Of a DNA stretch of 64,000 nt, positions 20,001 through 26,769 are shown one piece after another. Within the stretch, counting starts at the first letter, position 1. Each line of letters opens with the position of its first letter. The notes below the pieces were generated by a model that saw only the letters and a list, made by a program, of their open reading frames with translations, ran no database searches and was not told the DNA's origin. Source of the DNA: JALNZF01 sp049793155. Its GTDB lineage: Bacteria; Nitrospirota; UBA9217. Where the stretch lies: assembly GCA_049793155.1 (NCBI GenBank), contig JBARBN010000228.1, forward strand, positions 17,574 through 81,573, written 5' to 3'. The position numbers were made by a program, and so were the translations under genes.

Positions 20001-21441
20001 GCCATAAGTACTTTCTTATATCCCCGCCGACGAGCCGCTCATACGCAGTCTTGTCCCGGGTCAGCAATGCCTGCGAAATATCTCCGATCGATGACCCCGA
20101 GGTCACGGAGGTTGTTATTTTTTCACCCTGCAAAACACCGTTCTTCTGATCGTAATAATCCCGAAGCTCGACGCTGGTCAATTTGGCATCGGCAACCACC
20201 GCAACGGGGAGGTCCTTCATGACACCGCTTACGTCGATGCTGCTGCCCGATTCCATGTAGACCCGGTCGGTCGCCCTCAAGGTTACGTTCCCCGCCGGCG
20301 CAACAATGTTTCCCCTCAGCTCGATCTCATTCGCGCTGTTGGTCCCTCCCCTCATGTCATTGTTGTTGTTCTTGCTCAAACCTCCTATGAACACGACCGG
20401 CTGAATGTCGAAGGTATCGCTGATGGTGCGCGGCAGGCCGGTCACCGGGTCCAATGAAACATCGACCGGCAGCAGAATCATGCTGTTAACGCCTGTGGTG
20501 ATCTTTTTCGCTGCCCTCAATTCCACCTGACCGTTCTTATTCTGGAATGCCGTCACGGCACGGATGACCCCCCACTGATCAATGTTGTTGCCGTGCATGC
20601 CGGCCACGCCGCCATCGGCGTATAATTTCCCGCCCTCCCGGTTCACGGCACGGCCGAAATCAGGATCGGTACTCATGGGCGCGTTCAGGAAGTCATCATT
20701 GATCACGACATAATAGCCGGATCTCGCCGTGTCGCTCTCTTGCGGGGTCAGCAGCTGCACGTCCGTCCCGGCAACCAGACCGATCTGGCCTGCGGGCGCA
20801 TTGATGGTGCCGCCATTTTCCACACGGGGGGCCATAAGGAATACAGTGCCGCCATTTGCAGTGATCTCTCCAAAATTCGAGACCGTAGCCTGCAGATCAA
20901 AACCCGCTCCTGATTGCTGGTAGTCCTCCGCCTTGAATTTCAATGCATTGTTTATGAAATCGCCATCATGGATATTCAAGGCCGAGGCCACCAGGCTATT
21001 GACGTTCACTATCGAGCCCTGCCCGAAGAGGATGCCGTTCTGATTAATGAGGTAGATCTTTCCGTCCGCCGTGAGCTTTCCAAAGATCAGGCTGGGGTCC
21101 CTGCTCCAGATCCGGTTCAGGGCGGACCAGTTTGCATTTCCCTGCTGATCGAACTTTGTCCAGGCATCAGCGCCGATATCGAAAGATGACCAATCGATGA
21201 TGACGTTCGGCTGGGTCTGATGGACGACGAGCTGGTTCTGCGAAGTATTATTATCAACAGTGACGCCAGGTATGGTTGCTGTCGGTTGTTGCAGCACAGG
21301 CAATTGTGTCCGGGGAGGAGGCGCTACCGTTGATCCGTAAAAGCCGGGAATATTGACCTGACCGGCCAGGGCGTAATGGGGGAACAGGACCAGCACGCAA
21401 CCGAGCAGTCGCATCATGACATGAAAAAAGCTGATTTTCAT
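11068..21441 (-). CDS. Giant two-partner secretion exoprotein (TpsA, filamentous hemagglutinin family)
   Basis: 3457 residues from the ATG at 21441 (AGGAGG six bases upstream), overlapping the end of tpsB in another frame. A signal peptide ends near 26 (ALA/GQVNIPG). The TPS domain follows: VVHQTQPNVIIDW near 72-84, INQNGILFG at 132-140 (a variant of the NPNG motif) and NSLVASALNI. The rest is a low-complexity Ser/Gly/Asn/Asp beta-helix with repeated ITLNA, LDVSG and AGNLTL-like strands and almost no cysteine. The C-terminus is a short acidic helix (EDDNDKSKEE) with no sorting signal. It should be exported by TpsB and displayed as a long filament. Adhesion is the usual role; the Pho and TonB context suggests a surface scaffold for nutrient capture, which is inference. 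Confidence 0.9.
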   Translation of the reverse strand: MKISFFHVMMRLLGCVLVLFPHYALAGQVNIPGFYGSTVAPPPRTQLPVLQQPTATIPGVTVDNNTSQNQLVVHQTQPNVIIDWSSFDIGADAWTKFDQQGNANWSALNRIWSRDPSLIFGKLTADGKIYLINQNGILFGQGSIVNVNSLVASALNIHDGDFINNALKFKAEDYQQSGAGFDLQATVSNFGEITANGGTVFLMAPRVENGGTINAPAGQIGLVAGTDVQLLTPQESDTARSGYYVVINDDFLNAPMSTDPDFGRAVNREGGKLYADGGVAGMHGNNIDQWGVIRAVTAFQNKNGQVELRAAKKITTGVNSMILLPVDVSLDPVTGLPRTISDTFDIQPVVFIGGLSKNNNNDMRGGTNSANEIELRGNIVAPAGNVTLRATDRVYMESGSSIDVSGVMKDLPVAVVADAKLTSVELRDYYDQKNGVLQGEKITTSVTSGSSIGDISQALLTRDKTAYERLVGGDIRKYLWHDSTNQLPDHWVYQPQTGNIDMNVTNGDIIIKQGAALNLAGGLINYQSGLVDSTKLLSGTQIYDIGNAPANIQYNKLLGNYEKTYDGFGIRESYSGIYYGGASSLKTYVKGYAQGGDAGTLSLTASSVVLDGQLNGSVTRGTYQNAWTTRTAYGTDADYEEALMLSKAQGIETPRAGTLKIGNSGSTTLNNPTSISVLSQIDPQQLSIDNKLTIGSDPLTGPTLISATTLNNAKLGTVNLTADLTIDTAADAGLVLQPGGSFAATARRIDHEGSITVHGGEINLYAAQNNTSQLNANGTSNGASYEPLDERIIAGKKSVLDVSGERIDNSQAGTTGNAFAGSGRTNGGSVSLKDETDQGAGVFVQTGALMDVSGGYSIDQKGKVTGGNAGSLSIQGTNIELDGDLRGYALADPNGKLQGGAITLASTNITVAPASSIPQTYDWSSFDAASSDPQKSSVSAEMKDKFTLAENRFDDTGFTRITLNSQNDLIIDKNTTITPSLARMNNPIIGQTGKALIEGQDASGSMVPGRPDLMRLDDAMSYMAGPSSFTANAAKLFDGTLTSGNSNFAGNLKDVDRSSVNLMVSDGAVIQTSPGGSISLSGPNVTVQGMLDAPAGNISLSATKGDLLLGNGAKITAAGYNRPDPSSTPNGFDVNYQSMTGGNVSLTAFGSLEIDRSAIVDVSGSDVVQNTVLSNGKITTYKTASNPGSVSLSYGSDLNPLGSVYANHAQLEGLGGGSLAIAKTDATSGMDVTKLALHTTGFDDLTFRSAYSLIFSSNINNALIGRKLTLDAPEITGSGNNVALSAPWIVLTNTSKVSPPALTNSTSPTAGSFTLSGGWTDSSGVKHGGFIDVIGDVQIDGFRDVTLRTDRDIRLSQVLYDNNFTSGKDGNPGTVKNGILATTGNLVLDADRIYPGNYYSYTTHGSQFYPDLYSDYTVHSNGKVTLQHTIQNADITADVPIYSAGGSLTVEGLAGIDVEKGVTLAAPMGTITLNAPGKRIYLADGSVLTTAGSAEVMYGLIDPNNLWLLEDKSNPGINAGTTSRITQDSLPQKGITLNADEVVARGGSVIDVSGGGSIFGYKFQPGVEGSVDPLTKTGRYVVFKADSFPMPGTAVYLQGGGGLSAGMYTLLPLDAKNPQNARYAFLPGASIIEAQSGPSLPEQGALSKDGYPLVVGYSAVADTPIQGTRPQVFTVRTAAEVLHAEGSYVKPEPILSGDAGIIKISGNTMILDGKLKAAAGQGFQGGKISLSAANIIVQTASTSPLGNYFNFDTSFDDLLHPELQKLKGGLTMSADGLTGFREVDLGDAGSTNSITITSTAEAPTVLNASIISLAAKNQITIGKSSSLQAVTDQNTNSGEGVITLTTPGTLDIGSNAILHATHAVSLDANNVATMKGSLQSDNGALTLKSSAIFLDDGTRTDTGLHVTQNMWTNNFTGFQDITLVSNSGNNAGIQFRENFNLSAGNSLTLDASRIANVSQSPIAVTLEAPTINFKNSGTASTLPPDASMGASIFTAATSANAGGIGTINIGDGDVLFANFNRINLNSRNDLTLNGKGSLSAGNADLSISAARVVAVSTAGTNKHKDGTATTSLTPADFAVYAGANYHNDQNDPNPTNKITIAGNGNAAGPSSTQGGTLEFWGASIDQGGVIQADGGSIKLSAMGSGPADGVMLRSGSKILAQGTVDAPGGQVLLKSVNGGIVLDSSSLIDVSAGSQGDAGLISLQSPIGGVLINGSLMAAAHGGAGGSFILDTSQLADIDMTRLIGTLSAGGFTESVDMRARKGNIDIASTDKLTAHLVKLTEDDPSKDANGVLLTDSNGNPLYGNINVAGRIEVSQGGSVELYAMNDLNIQSGGSIRAVSSTSGSLDANVLLSSSAASININGKIDVSGSDGTAPTGVVYLRAQCNLANNDLNATIASGAIAGASAVYAEAVRSYDISSSTPDLALPTGISDATTFYTNYMNNTNRFGTGINNFHLLPGIELVSNGNIDLNAAWDATTSRFGGEPGVLTIRAAGDLNINNNLADSPSGYNITSAPSGQNSWGFDLVAGADLSSADHMAVNNSGAGNLSFANNVIVYTETAPIRIASGKDTIIGVADQPPGYMLPSYMMNYSLASFTGSIRGNVGRDLIVAGAIQTATGDIDINIGRDLNLLVGNDTNNAGAGAIRTTGRLSAAAAAANWGDNPFDPMVIALPGSIQSDIYQTYYWRYDKGGNINLSVGRQAGKLNSSGQWVVADKTDAWDYFSPIEVSFPLAGNGGSATLAYYGVFSADYVNGTAGLATMGGGKLAVRTGGDFLAQAGTFGTGDLTIYSGGDIKGRFLNHGSAGEPGRAEIHAMGNFGAFDKQAQIELFNSRMNVTAQGEMQIGAVLNPTLASDKIDESRNYFVQCTYMPETSIKLKAGTDVTIAGNSPYYANDPTGYAKNYERVLPATVNVDAGGDIMLRNDFTLASFSKGDLSLDAGADVIGQVLDTAHGTYRSATILMSDISTQNWYGLFYIGNPDSPEKSGQWISKRTSNLHGLYDPTDNTWSFSEPLHAGDDQAITVHADEDIKGLNMKFSKKAEVTAGRDIVDITYEGQNITSNDVAMIRAGRDISIQYVKASSQNSAQGGLIQGGPGVFLVQAAGSIDLGSLSDGIQEIGNGNNPALGAEKSSLVVLSGYGFDKPASDIQAFFNSIRTAGDTYAGLMADGKLDEASQLLQTTRTKTIAPLLDAPTGAGDINMTSSQISTSNAASDIFVIANGNLNLGKTALPSASVVNTTTGITTANGGAINIFAVKDINVQESRVMTFFSRQDMVDPTKLYGDITVWSDQGNINAGRGSRTAVNASPPKRKQVPGLTGVYETVFTPPAVGSGMRALTYGDNPPVPGNVHLFAPTGVIDAGEAGIAGGQITLAALKVNNASNITFSAGSIGVPQSSEGTASLGTLAGTGITQNTQMNTDASGIGVSRAQASQMVEDIIAKWLDVKVVDFVEDDNDKSKEE

Positions 21442-21461
21442 TGCTCCCCTCCTGTACCTCA

Positions 21462-23063
21462 TCAGAACACCGCCTTCAGTTTAAAATACAGCCTCAGATC
21501 ATTGCTCTTTGTCCGGTCCGTGGCGTCCAGGGCCTTGGCCCCGTCCAGCTCGTATTCCAGGTTCTTCGCCATCGAGCCCCGCAAGCCCACCCCGGCTCCT
21601 TCGAGCTTGACGCTGCCCGCCTGGCCAGGAAGGGGTTCTTGAGTAGTCAGCGCGGCAATGTCGTAGAAGAGAAAGGGGATCATCTGCAGCCACTTCCCGG
21701 TCCTGGTTTGTTCGAAAGGATTGGGGAAAGACACTTCCACCGTGCCATGCACGGCCTCATCGCCTGAAGCCTCGCTCTCCTTGTATCCCCGCACGCTTTC
21801 CATGCCACCCGCGACAAACTGCTCATTGTTGATAAGCGGCTGATCGGATGACTGCCCGTCCACCTTCACGAGCAGGTTCATCCCTCGGGGCAGCTTCTGG
21901 TTGCGCTGGATGGACGCTGTTTCGTAAACGTAGTCCGCCCTCCCCTTGAAGCGTTTGAGCTCGAACTGTCTCTCATGGGAACCCATGCCGCGGAAGGACA
22001 TGTTCACTCCCGCGTTGAACTGTGTCATCCCTCCCCACTCATCCGGCAGGGACGCGTTGTAGGAAAAAGAAAGCGGCGTATAAGAGATCGGCGTATGGGT
22101 CGTCTCACCGCCTGCCGTGGTGAAACCGATGGCTTGATCGAATTGCTTGTAATCAATGCCCAGGGTCAGGTTATGTGAATATAGCTGGTACGGTGTCAGT
22201 GCTGTTACATATCGAGTGCCGAATATCTTTCCCTTTCCGATCACCTTGAAGTCTTCGCCAAATGCCGTAGTACTGTCCGACCAGATACCATACAGCGCCA
22301 GCTGATCGTCCTTCTGCCATGGCGCGGGCAGGACGTAGGATGCGCCCAGGACCTCAACCTCCTTCGTCTTTCGGGGAGCGGTCTGGTACTGAAAGGATAG
22401 GGAGTGCTCCGCTTGCCAGAGATTATCGTAACGGGCCATCCCGTTCAATCGCAATGCACTCGTGTCGTAGCTGGCCCTGTTGTTCAATTCCAGATACCCG
22501 TGAAAAGGAAGCCGGTCTTCCACCTTCAACTCAACATCGATGGTCCCTACTACCTTGCCCGGCGTCATTACGGGTTCGACCTTGATGTCCTGGCTTCTGT
22601 TCAAGCGGCCGATCTCCTTCTGGACCTGCGGCAGATACAGGATCGAACCCGGGGTGAATGACGGCAGGTCCTTCATCACTTTTTCCATCGTGAAATACCG
22701 GTTGCCCGTGACCTTTACCCGGCCTATCCGGCTCTCGATGACCTGCAGCCGGACAACGCCCTCCTGCAGGGTTTGCTCGGGGATGTTCACCATAACAGCC
22801 GGATAACCGGCTTCGTGATAAAGTTTTTCGAGGACATCGCGGGCCTTTTCCACATCAACCGCTGTTTTTCCGGCGCCGGTCAACAACAAGACCGCTGCCT
22901 GCAGTTTATCTTCCGGCATGAGGGTATTTCCTGTGATCTCAAAGGTCTTGATCTCGAATCCTGATGTCCCGCCCTCCTCGGCGAGGCACACCCTGATCAG
23001 TGTTCCCTGCAGGGTCATGATCACGACCAGGAGACAGATGAGGCGCCTGCTGATATTCTCCAC
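21462..23063 (-). CDS. Two-partner secretion outer-membrane transporter (TpsB, ShlB/FhaC/HecB family)
   Basis: 533 residues: signal peptide (1-28), two POTRA-like domains (FEITGNTLMPEDKL, then IGRVKVTGNRYF) and a C-terminal sixteen-strand-type barrel. The Omp85-family loop motif is present as VRGY in GGMESVRGYKESEASGD, and the protein ends in Phe (YFKLKAVF). It exports the TpsA encoded immediately downstream by recognising its TPS domain in the periplasm. The tpsA start is only about 20 bases from its stop. Confidence 0.93.
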   Translation of the reverse strand: MENISRRLICLLVVIMTLQGTLIRVCLAEEGGTSGFEIKTFEITGNTLMPEDKLQAAVLLLTGAGKTAVDVEKARDVLEKLYHEAGYPAVMVNIPEQTLQEGVVRLQVIESRIGRVKVTGNRYFTMEKVMKDLPSFTPGSILYLPQVQKEIGRLNRSQDIKVEPVMTPGKVVGTIDVELKVEDRLPFHGYLELNNRASYDTSALRLNGMARYDNLWQAEHSLSFQYQTAPRKTKEVEVLGASYVLPAPWQKDDQLALYGIWSDSTTAFGEDFKVIGKGKIFGTRYVTALTPYQLYSHNLTLGIDYKQFDQAIGFTTAGGETTHTPISYTPLSFSYNASLPDEWGGMTQFNAGVNMSFRGMGSHERQFELKRFKGRADYVYETASIQRNQKLPRGMNLLVKVDGQSSDQPLINNEQFVAGGMESVRGYKESEASGDEAVHGTVEVSFPNPFEQTRTGKWLQMIPFLFYDIAALTTQEPLPGQAGSVKLEGAGVGLRGSMAKNLEYELDGAKALDATDRTKSNDLRLYFKLKAVF

Positions 23064-23069
23064 CTGTCG

Positions 23070-23204
23070 CTACGCTCCAGTTCCGCTTTTGATCGTCCCC
23101 GCTTCCGCAACCTTGTCGATTGACGTATCGCAGGCCGGGAGCAGGAACACGACGGGTACGGCGGTATGCAGCCACGCACTGATCCGTTTTCTATATTGCA
23201 TCAT
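23070..23204 (-). CDS. Tiny lipoprotein (44 residues) preceding tpsB
   Basis: An ATG at 23204 overlaps the stop of the DUF2292-like gene by four bases (ATGA) and has GAAGGA upstream. The product has a basic N-terminus, a hydrophobic stretch and a lipobox (VVFLLPAC, Cys25), leaving a mature peptide of about 20 residues. No family is recognised. The overlap with the gene before and the six-base gap to tpsB argue that it is translated. Confidence 0.6.
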   Translation of the reverse strand: MMQYRKRISAWLHTAVPVVFLLPACDTSIDKVAEAGTIKSGTGA

Positions 23205-23395
23205 GATGAAATTCCTTCTGCCCGCCTTTTTTCGTTTCTTGTCTCTCCCGACATAATGATCGCGGCATCGTTGATTTCTTCGTACTTTTCCACCCTCCCC
23301 AGGCTGCCCTGGCTGAAGTTGATCTTGACATATCCGCTGAATTCCCCTTCCACAAGCATCCTGATCACTTCGCTGAGACTTTTCATCCTGTCCAT
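23201..23395 (-). CDS. DUF2292-like small protein, copy 1
   Basis: 64 residues. The core (MKSLSEVIRMLVEGEFSGYV, then INFSQGSLGRVEKYEEI) has the layout of DUF2292: a short helix, a strand with K/R-I-N-F, a turn and a VEKxE ending. A second copy lies at 29409-29543 in this window. GAGGG sits six bases before the first ATG. Its C-terminal tail (about 46-64) is absent from copy 2. Function unknown; both copies follow a Pho-box promoter, so they are probably phosphate-stress genes. Confidence 0.7.
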   Translation of the reverse strand: MDRMKSLSEVIRMLVEGEFSGYVKINFSQGSLGRVEKYEEINDAAIIMSGETRNEKRRAEGISS

Positions 23396-23433
23396 GGCCG
23401 CCCTCGTGATTCGCTGGTATTAAAATACCGGCA

Positions 23434-23937
23434 TTATGCCGCTTCAACATCGTCAGCGTAAATTTTTACGCCGACGCTTCTTCCCAGAAGCTCTATGCTG
23501 ACGAGCAGAATGTGATGATCTTCTTTGCTCGCCAGTATCCCCTCTGCGCCCCTGAATACCCCGTTTTTTACCCGCACCCGGGCGCCCTGTTTCAGATGCG
23601 GATAGACATCAATGTTTTCCCGGGCATCAAGGAGTATCTTCAGCGCGCGTATCTCTTCGGAAGCCACTGGTGTCGGATGTCCGGGCTCAAGGGATATGAA
23701 CGTCACGGCGCCCCGGGTTTTCAAAACTCTTAGAAATTCCTCCGGACCCGGCAACAGGGAAACAAAGAGATAGCCGGGGAACAGGGGAACGTCCACACGT
23801 TTTTTTCTGTCTTTCCATTGATTCAATTTTGTTACTGAAGGCAGAAAGGTTTCGATGCCCTTGCCTTGCAGTTCGCCCGAGACCACGAATTCATGTCGTG
23901 ACTTCACGTGTACCGCATACCAGTTGGCGCTCATCAT
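23434..23937 (-). CDS. Specialised NusG paralog (RfaH/UpxY-like antiterminator)
   Basis: 167 residues from the ATG at 23937 (MMSANWYAVHVKSRHEF); the frame continues to 24096 but that part would overlap the promoter leader and looks unlike NusG. An NGN domain (NWYAVHVKSR through VPLFPGYLFVSL) is followed by a KOW domain (GARVRVKNGVFRGAEGIL). Paralogs of this type load on RNA polymerase at an operon-specific leader and suppress termination across long operons. It heads a unit of about 19.6 kb containing the 10.4 kb tpsA, the kind of operon that needs such a factor. Confidence 0.88.
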   Translation of the reverse strand: MMSANWYAVHVKSRHEFVVSGELQGKGIETFLPSVTKLNQWKDRKKRVDVPLFPGYLFVSLLPGPEEFLRVLKTRGAVTFISLEPGHPTPVASEEIRALKILLDARENIDVYPHLKQGARVRVKNGVFRGAEGILASKEDHHILLVSIELLGRSVGVKIYADDVEAA

Positions 23938-24013
23938 GGTCTTGCACCTAGGGAATGATTTGAGATTTGTACAGACAAAGGGTGATACCGGAACGGACCA
24001 TGAGGACTCGTTA

Positions 24014-24064
24014 TGGGCTTTCCGGTCGTTGATGCTTTTTGAGCACCAACTCAGCAAAGTACCC
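24014..24064 (-). promoter_or_regulatory. Possible divergent copy of the recurring leader motif
   Basis: In the 5' leader of the nusG-like operon the minus strand reads GGGTACTTTGCTGAG, then an 8-bp hairpin (TTGGTGCT/AGCATCAA), then CGACCGGAAAGCCC. Order and spacing match the leader copies at 27911, 29307 and 41506, but no T-tract terminator follows. Here it may act as a loading element for the NusG paralog. Confidence 0.4.
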
Positions 24065-24104
24065 GCATACTCTTGCGGTGTGCGAAGCGATACCATACTA
24101 TAGT

Positions 24105-24157
24105 CTTGTTAAAACTTGATGACTGTATTGTTACAATTTGATAAAGAATTTAATAAC
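24105..24157 (-). promoter_or_regulatory. Pho-box-like site before the nusG/tps/TonB operon
   Basis: Minus strand: TTAAATTC, CTTTATCAAATTGTAACAA, then a further AGTCATCAAG-TTTTAAC half. TATAGT near 24097 could be the -10 element, putting the start of transcription near 24090 and leaving a 5' leader of about 150 nt. Confidence 0.65.
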
Positions 24158-24273
24158 CGCTAGTGCAAAAAGATTGTTCGCAAAGAACGCAATAAAAAGA
24201 TCAAATATTTATTTTTGGCATTACGTGCTCTGTGTTCCATGCGAGCTCTACGGCTGATGTTTCTTCCCCGATT

Positions 24274-25161
24274 CTAATCTGCCTTCAGTAAGGGCTTTGC
24301 ATCAATGACCTTTCCCACGGTCACATCGCAAAGCAGCGTCTCACCGCCGAAGGAATTCCCGAAGTCGACGGTTATGCCCTTGTCGTCTACGTCGGTGATG
24401 TGTCCTACCATTTCGCCAGCCCGGACGAGCGCTCCTTTGCGGGCCTCAATGTCCACTTTGTAATCCTGGCCATCATCTCTGATGCGTCCGGGGCCGAAAG
24501 GCGTCTCGATGACGGCGCCTGGCGTCGCGGAAAACCGGATCGTCACTTCCTGGTCTGAAATGGACTCGACCCTGCCGGGGAAATCGGGATCATAGGAATA
24601 TGCTTGTCCCACTTCCGGAGATTGCTTGGCCCTGTACTCATAATCTCCCCTCGGCATTTTCATTTCCTTGGGCCGGGTGCGGACCCGGGTCAGGTGCGCG
24701 ATATATTTTGGTGCTTCCTGATCCGGTACATCTTCCGCCTTGATCTCCGCCGTGCGACTATCGCCTTCCTTCATGCTGACAATGGCAAACGCGAGCTGAT
24801 GCGAAATTTCCTCTTCCATTGACCGTTGCACGTAAGGCGTCGACTGCACTTGCACGGCATCCGCGGCGCTGACCGCCTCAATTGAAAGGGGAACAGCCTC
24901 ATCCTTCTGCAAATAGGCGTTCGACTTTCGTTGGATCTCGGCAACGATGTCCGTTGCAGCCACAACCTCGCCCGACCGGAGTCGACACAAATAATGGACG
25001 GATGCCGTATCGCCGGGCTTTATCTCCTTCGCCTGCGCACGGTCAGTTGTGGGTTCAGGCTGCAAGGTCTGATGCGTTCCCGGGGTAGCACACCCCGTGA
25101 TTGCCAGCAGGCAAACGGACACCTGAATAATTGTCTGAATTTCTTTCCCGTTAAACTTCAT
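24274..25161 (-). CDS. FKBP/SlyD-type peptidyl-prolyl isomerase-like lipoprotein
   Basis: 295 residues with a lipobox (LLAITGC, Cys24). Segments typical of FKBP proteins occur twice: IKPGDTASVHYLCRLRSGEV near 47-66, and a C-terminal half with PGAVIETPFGPG, GHITDVDDKGITVDFGN and GGETLLCDVTVG. The canonical active site is not fully conserved, so isomerase activity is uncertain and a chaperone role is possible. A strong Pho box lies about 140 bp upstream. It probably assists folding of secreted proteins in the island. Confidence 0.75.
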   Translation of the reverse strand: MKFNGKEIQTIIQVSVCLLAITGCATPGTHQTLQPEPTTDRAQAKEIKPGDTASVHYLCRLRSGEVVAATDIVAEIQRKSNAYLQKDEAVPLSIEAVSAADAVQVQSTPYVQRSMEEEISHQLAFAIVSMKEGDSRTAEIKAEDVPDQEAPKYIAHLTRVRTRPKEMKMPRGDYEYRAKQSPEVGQAYSYDPDFPGRVESISDQEVTIRFSATPGAVIETPFGPGRIRDDGQDYKVDIEARKGALVRAGEMVGHITDVDDKGITVDFGNSFGGETLLCDVTVGKVIDAKPLLKAD

Positions 25162-25187
25162 GGCTCACTTCCTTTTCATAAATAAAT

Positions 25188-25252
25188 TTTGCCACAAAAA
25201 GCACATTTAATATTCGCTTTCCCTTGTGTTCTTTGTGACTCTGTGGCTAAGA
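25188..25252. repeat. Palindromic intergenic element (GCCACAAA type), copy 1
   Basis: An outer inverted repeat starts with TTTGCCACAAAAAGCACA and ends with TGTGACTCTGTGGCTAA, enclosing an AT-rich middle. A related element lies at 31798-31897. Such CACAAAG/CTTTGTG palindromes are dispersed in Geobacter-like genomes. It lies within the 5' leader of the FKBP gene. Confidence 0.5.
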
Positions 25253-25297
25253 CGATTTCAGGCTTATCCGGTTTAGGCAACGAACTCTATCACAGCT

Positions 25298-25336
25298 CTG
25301 TTACACCAATATGACAGTTGAATTAAGATTTGATGA
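25298..25336 (-). promoter_or_regulatory. Pho-box-like site before the FKBP lipoprotein gene
   Basis: Minus strand: CTTAATTCAA, then CTGTCATATTGGTGTAACAG. The first half matches the classical CTGTCATA Pho repeat exactly; the second is the TGTAACA form used elsewhere in the window. Confidence 0.75.
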
Positions 25337-25343
25337 TAACGTA

Positions 25344-25377
25344 AATAAAAATGCGGGGCTCTGAACAGAGCCCCGCG
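25344..25377 (-). terminator. Intrinsic terminator after the PstS-like gene
   Basis: On the minus strand GCGGGGCTCTG / CAGAGCCCCGC form a perfect stem with a tiny loop, followed by ATTTTTATTT. It ends the unit containing 26770 and 25426, just before the next Pho box. Confidence 0.85.
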
Positions 25378-25425
25378 AAGGTTAAGACCAGCCCGTGATT
25401 TTTAACAGGCTGCAGAGTTCAAAGC

Positions 25426-26685
25426 TTAGTTGCAGTTTGCATTGTGATATTTCGTGTTTACTACGAAGCCGCCGAAATTGCTGTTTTTGATACGATGCAT
25501 GTTGCACGAAGCTGACCAGTTGGGATTAACCGAAGTGATTGTGCTGGGCTGGCTTGCATACGTGCACAGGTCTTGCATGATGGGGGTCGCGGATACGGTG
25601 GTGTTCGCATACAGATTCTGGATCGTGGTGAATGGCCAGCTGTAGTCATCAACATTGGCCGTGATCGGTGAGATGCCGTCGAGTGTGAGGCGGACCGTAT
25701 TGGGGAAGGTGGTGCCGAGAACCTGGTCCGCATCAGCATAACCGATGGCGCCGGCGCCGGTCCAGGTGCCGCTGCCGTTGACGCACCTCATCAGATCAGA
25801 CGAACCGTCGTTAAAATAGAAATGCGCGCCGGAGCCGCCGGTGACAGCGTTCTGGATCATCCCTGAAGGCCGCATAAAGGAATCCATGGTTGCATGGGTG
25901 CCGGAACCCGCGTGGCGGTAGCAGACATTAACAGGCATAGAGGACATGCTGACAGCCTGCAGGTCCGCCCAGTTCTGAATAACGCCCTGGAATATCATCC
26001 TCGCTTCTGCGGTGCTGATGTTGCTTATCGTGGTGGTCCCATCCGCCAGTTTCACGGTGTTGTTCGCAAAGAACGCGAAGGGGACGGCAAGCGGACGGCA
26101 GTAAGCTGTCGTGTTTGAGGTGAGCACAAAAGGATTCGTCTGAAAATTGCGGACCGTCTGGACCCCGCCTAAGGGGCCAAGCAAAAGGCCGCTGGATTTC
26201 TGCACAAAGTCTCCCACCTGGACATCGGATGCGCCGATGGTCACGGGCTGGCAGGTCAAAAGTGTGGTGCTTCCGGGGTTGTCCAGCATCGGACGATAGT
26301 TAGCCCCGTTTGAAACTTCGCACGTCGTGTCACGGGACGGGTTGGTCGTGTTGCCATCCGCGGCAAGAGGACCGTCATAGGAGGCCTTGGACGAAACGCG
26401 CCAATTGACGGTGTTTGATCCACAGGTGGCCTGCTGGATAAAGTGCTTGCCGTCAGATGATGAGGCGGAACCGCCCAGGGTGCATCCTGCAGCCGTCAGA
26501 TAGTGCGGGATCTCGCTCTTGAAAAAAGTAAACTCAGCTGATGCTCCATAGACGTTCAAGTCACCGGTAGGCGCGACCGGCGTGCCGGTTCCGGTTGAAT
26601 ATGTTGTCGCTGCCGAAGCGGCGCCCGCGAACGCGATGAGGGCTGCACCGGCAATGACGGAGGTAAAGATATTCTTGAGTTTCAT
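25426..26685 (-). CDS. Divergent PstS-like (PBP type 2) secreted binding protein
   Basis: 419 residues: signal peptide (cut after GAASA, about 25), then LNVYGASAEFTFF, comparable to the NGAGATFPYPVY opening of the PstS encoded at 54137. Further PstS-like landmarks follow in order: VPFAFF, ISTAEARMIFQGVIQNWADL, CYRHAGSGTHATMDSF and GAIGYADAD. It is Cys-rich (about nine) and longer than PstS, and lacks lipobox, sorting signal or adjacent permease. It may be an extracellular phosphate or phosphonate scavenger or a surface protein that kept the fold. It shares a unit with the PEP-CTERM gene 84 bp upstream. Confidence 0.75.
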   Translation of the reverse strand: MKLKNIFTSVIAGAALIAFAGAASAATTYSTGTGTPVAPTGDLNVYGASAEFTFFKSEIPHYLTAAGCTLGGSASSSDGKHFIQQATCGSNTVNWRVSSKASYDGPLAADGNTTNPSRDTTCEVSNGANYRPMLDNPGSTTLLTCQPVTIGASDVQVGDFVQKSSGLLLGPLGGVQTVRNFQTNPFVLTSNTTAYCRPLAVPFAFFANNTVKLADGTTTISNISTAEARMIFQGVIQNWADLQAVSMSSMPVNVCYRHAGSGTHATMDSFMRPSGMIQNAVTGGSGAHFYFNDGSSDLMRCVNGSGTWTGAGAIGYADADQVLGTTFPNTVRLTLDGISPITANVDDYSWPFTTIQNLYANTTVSATPIMQDLCTYASQPSTITSVNPNWSASCNMHRIKNSNFGGFVVNTKYHNANCN

Positions 26686-26769
26686 GTCATTTCTCCTTGG
26701 TTAGAGTGAAGGGTTCTTTACCGAACCCAATAAAGTTAACAATTAAAGTACATATCCTGTTTGTGACTA

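Noticed and set aside
11068..21441. Many plus-strand frames across tpsA
   Set aside because: They are shadows of a long, compositionally biased gene; none has a plausible start, signal or family.
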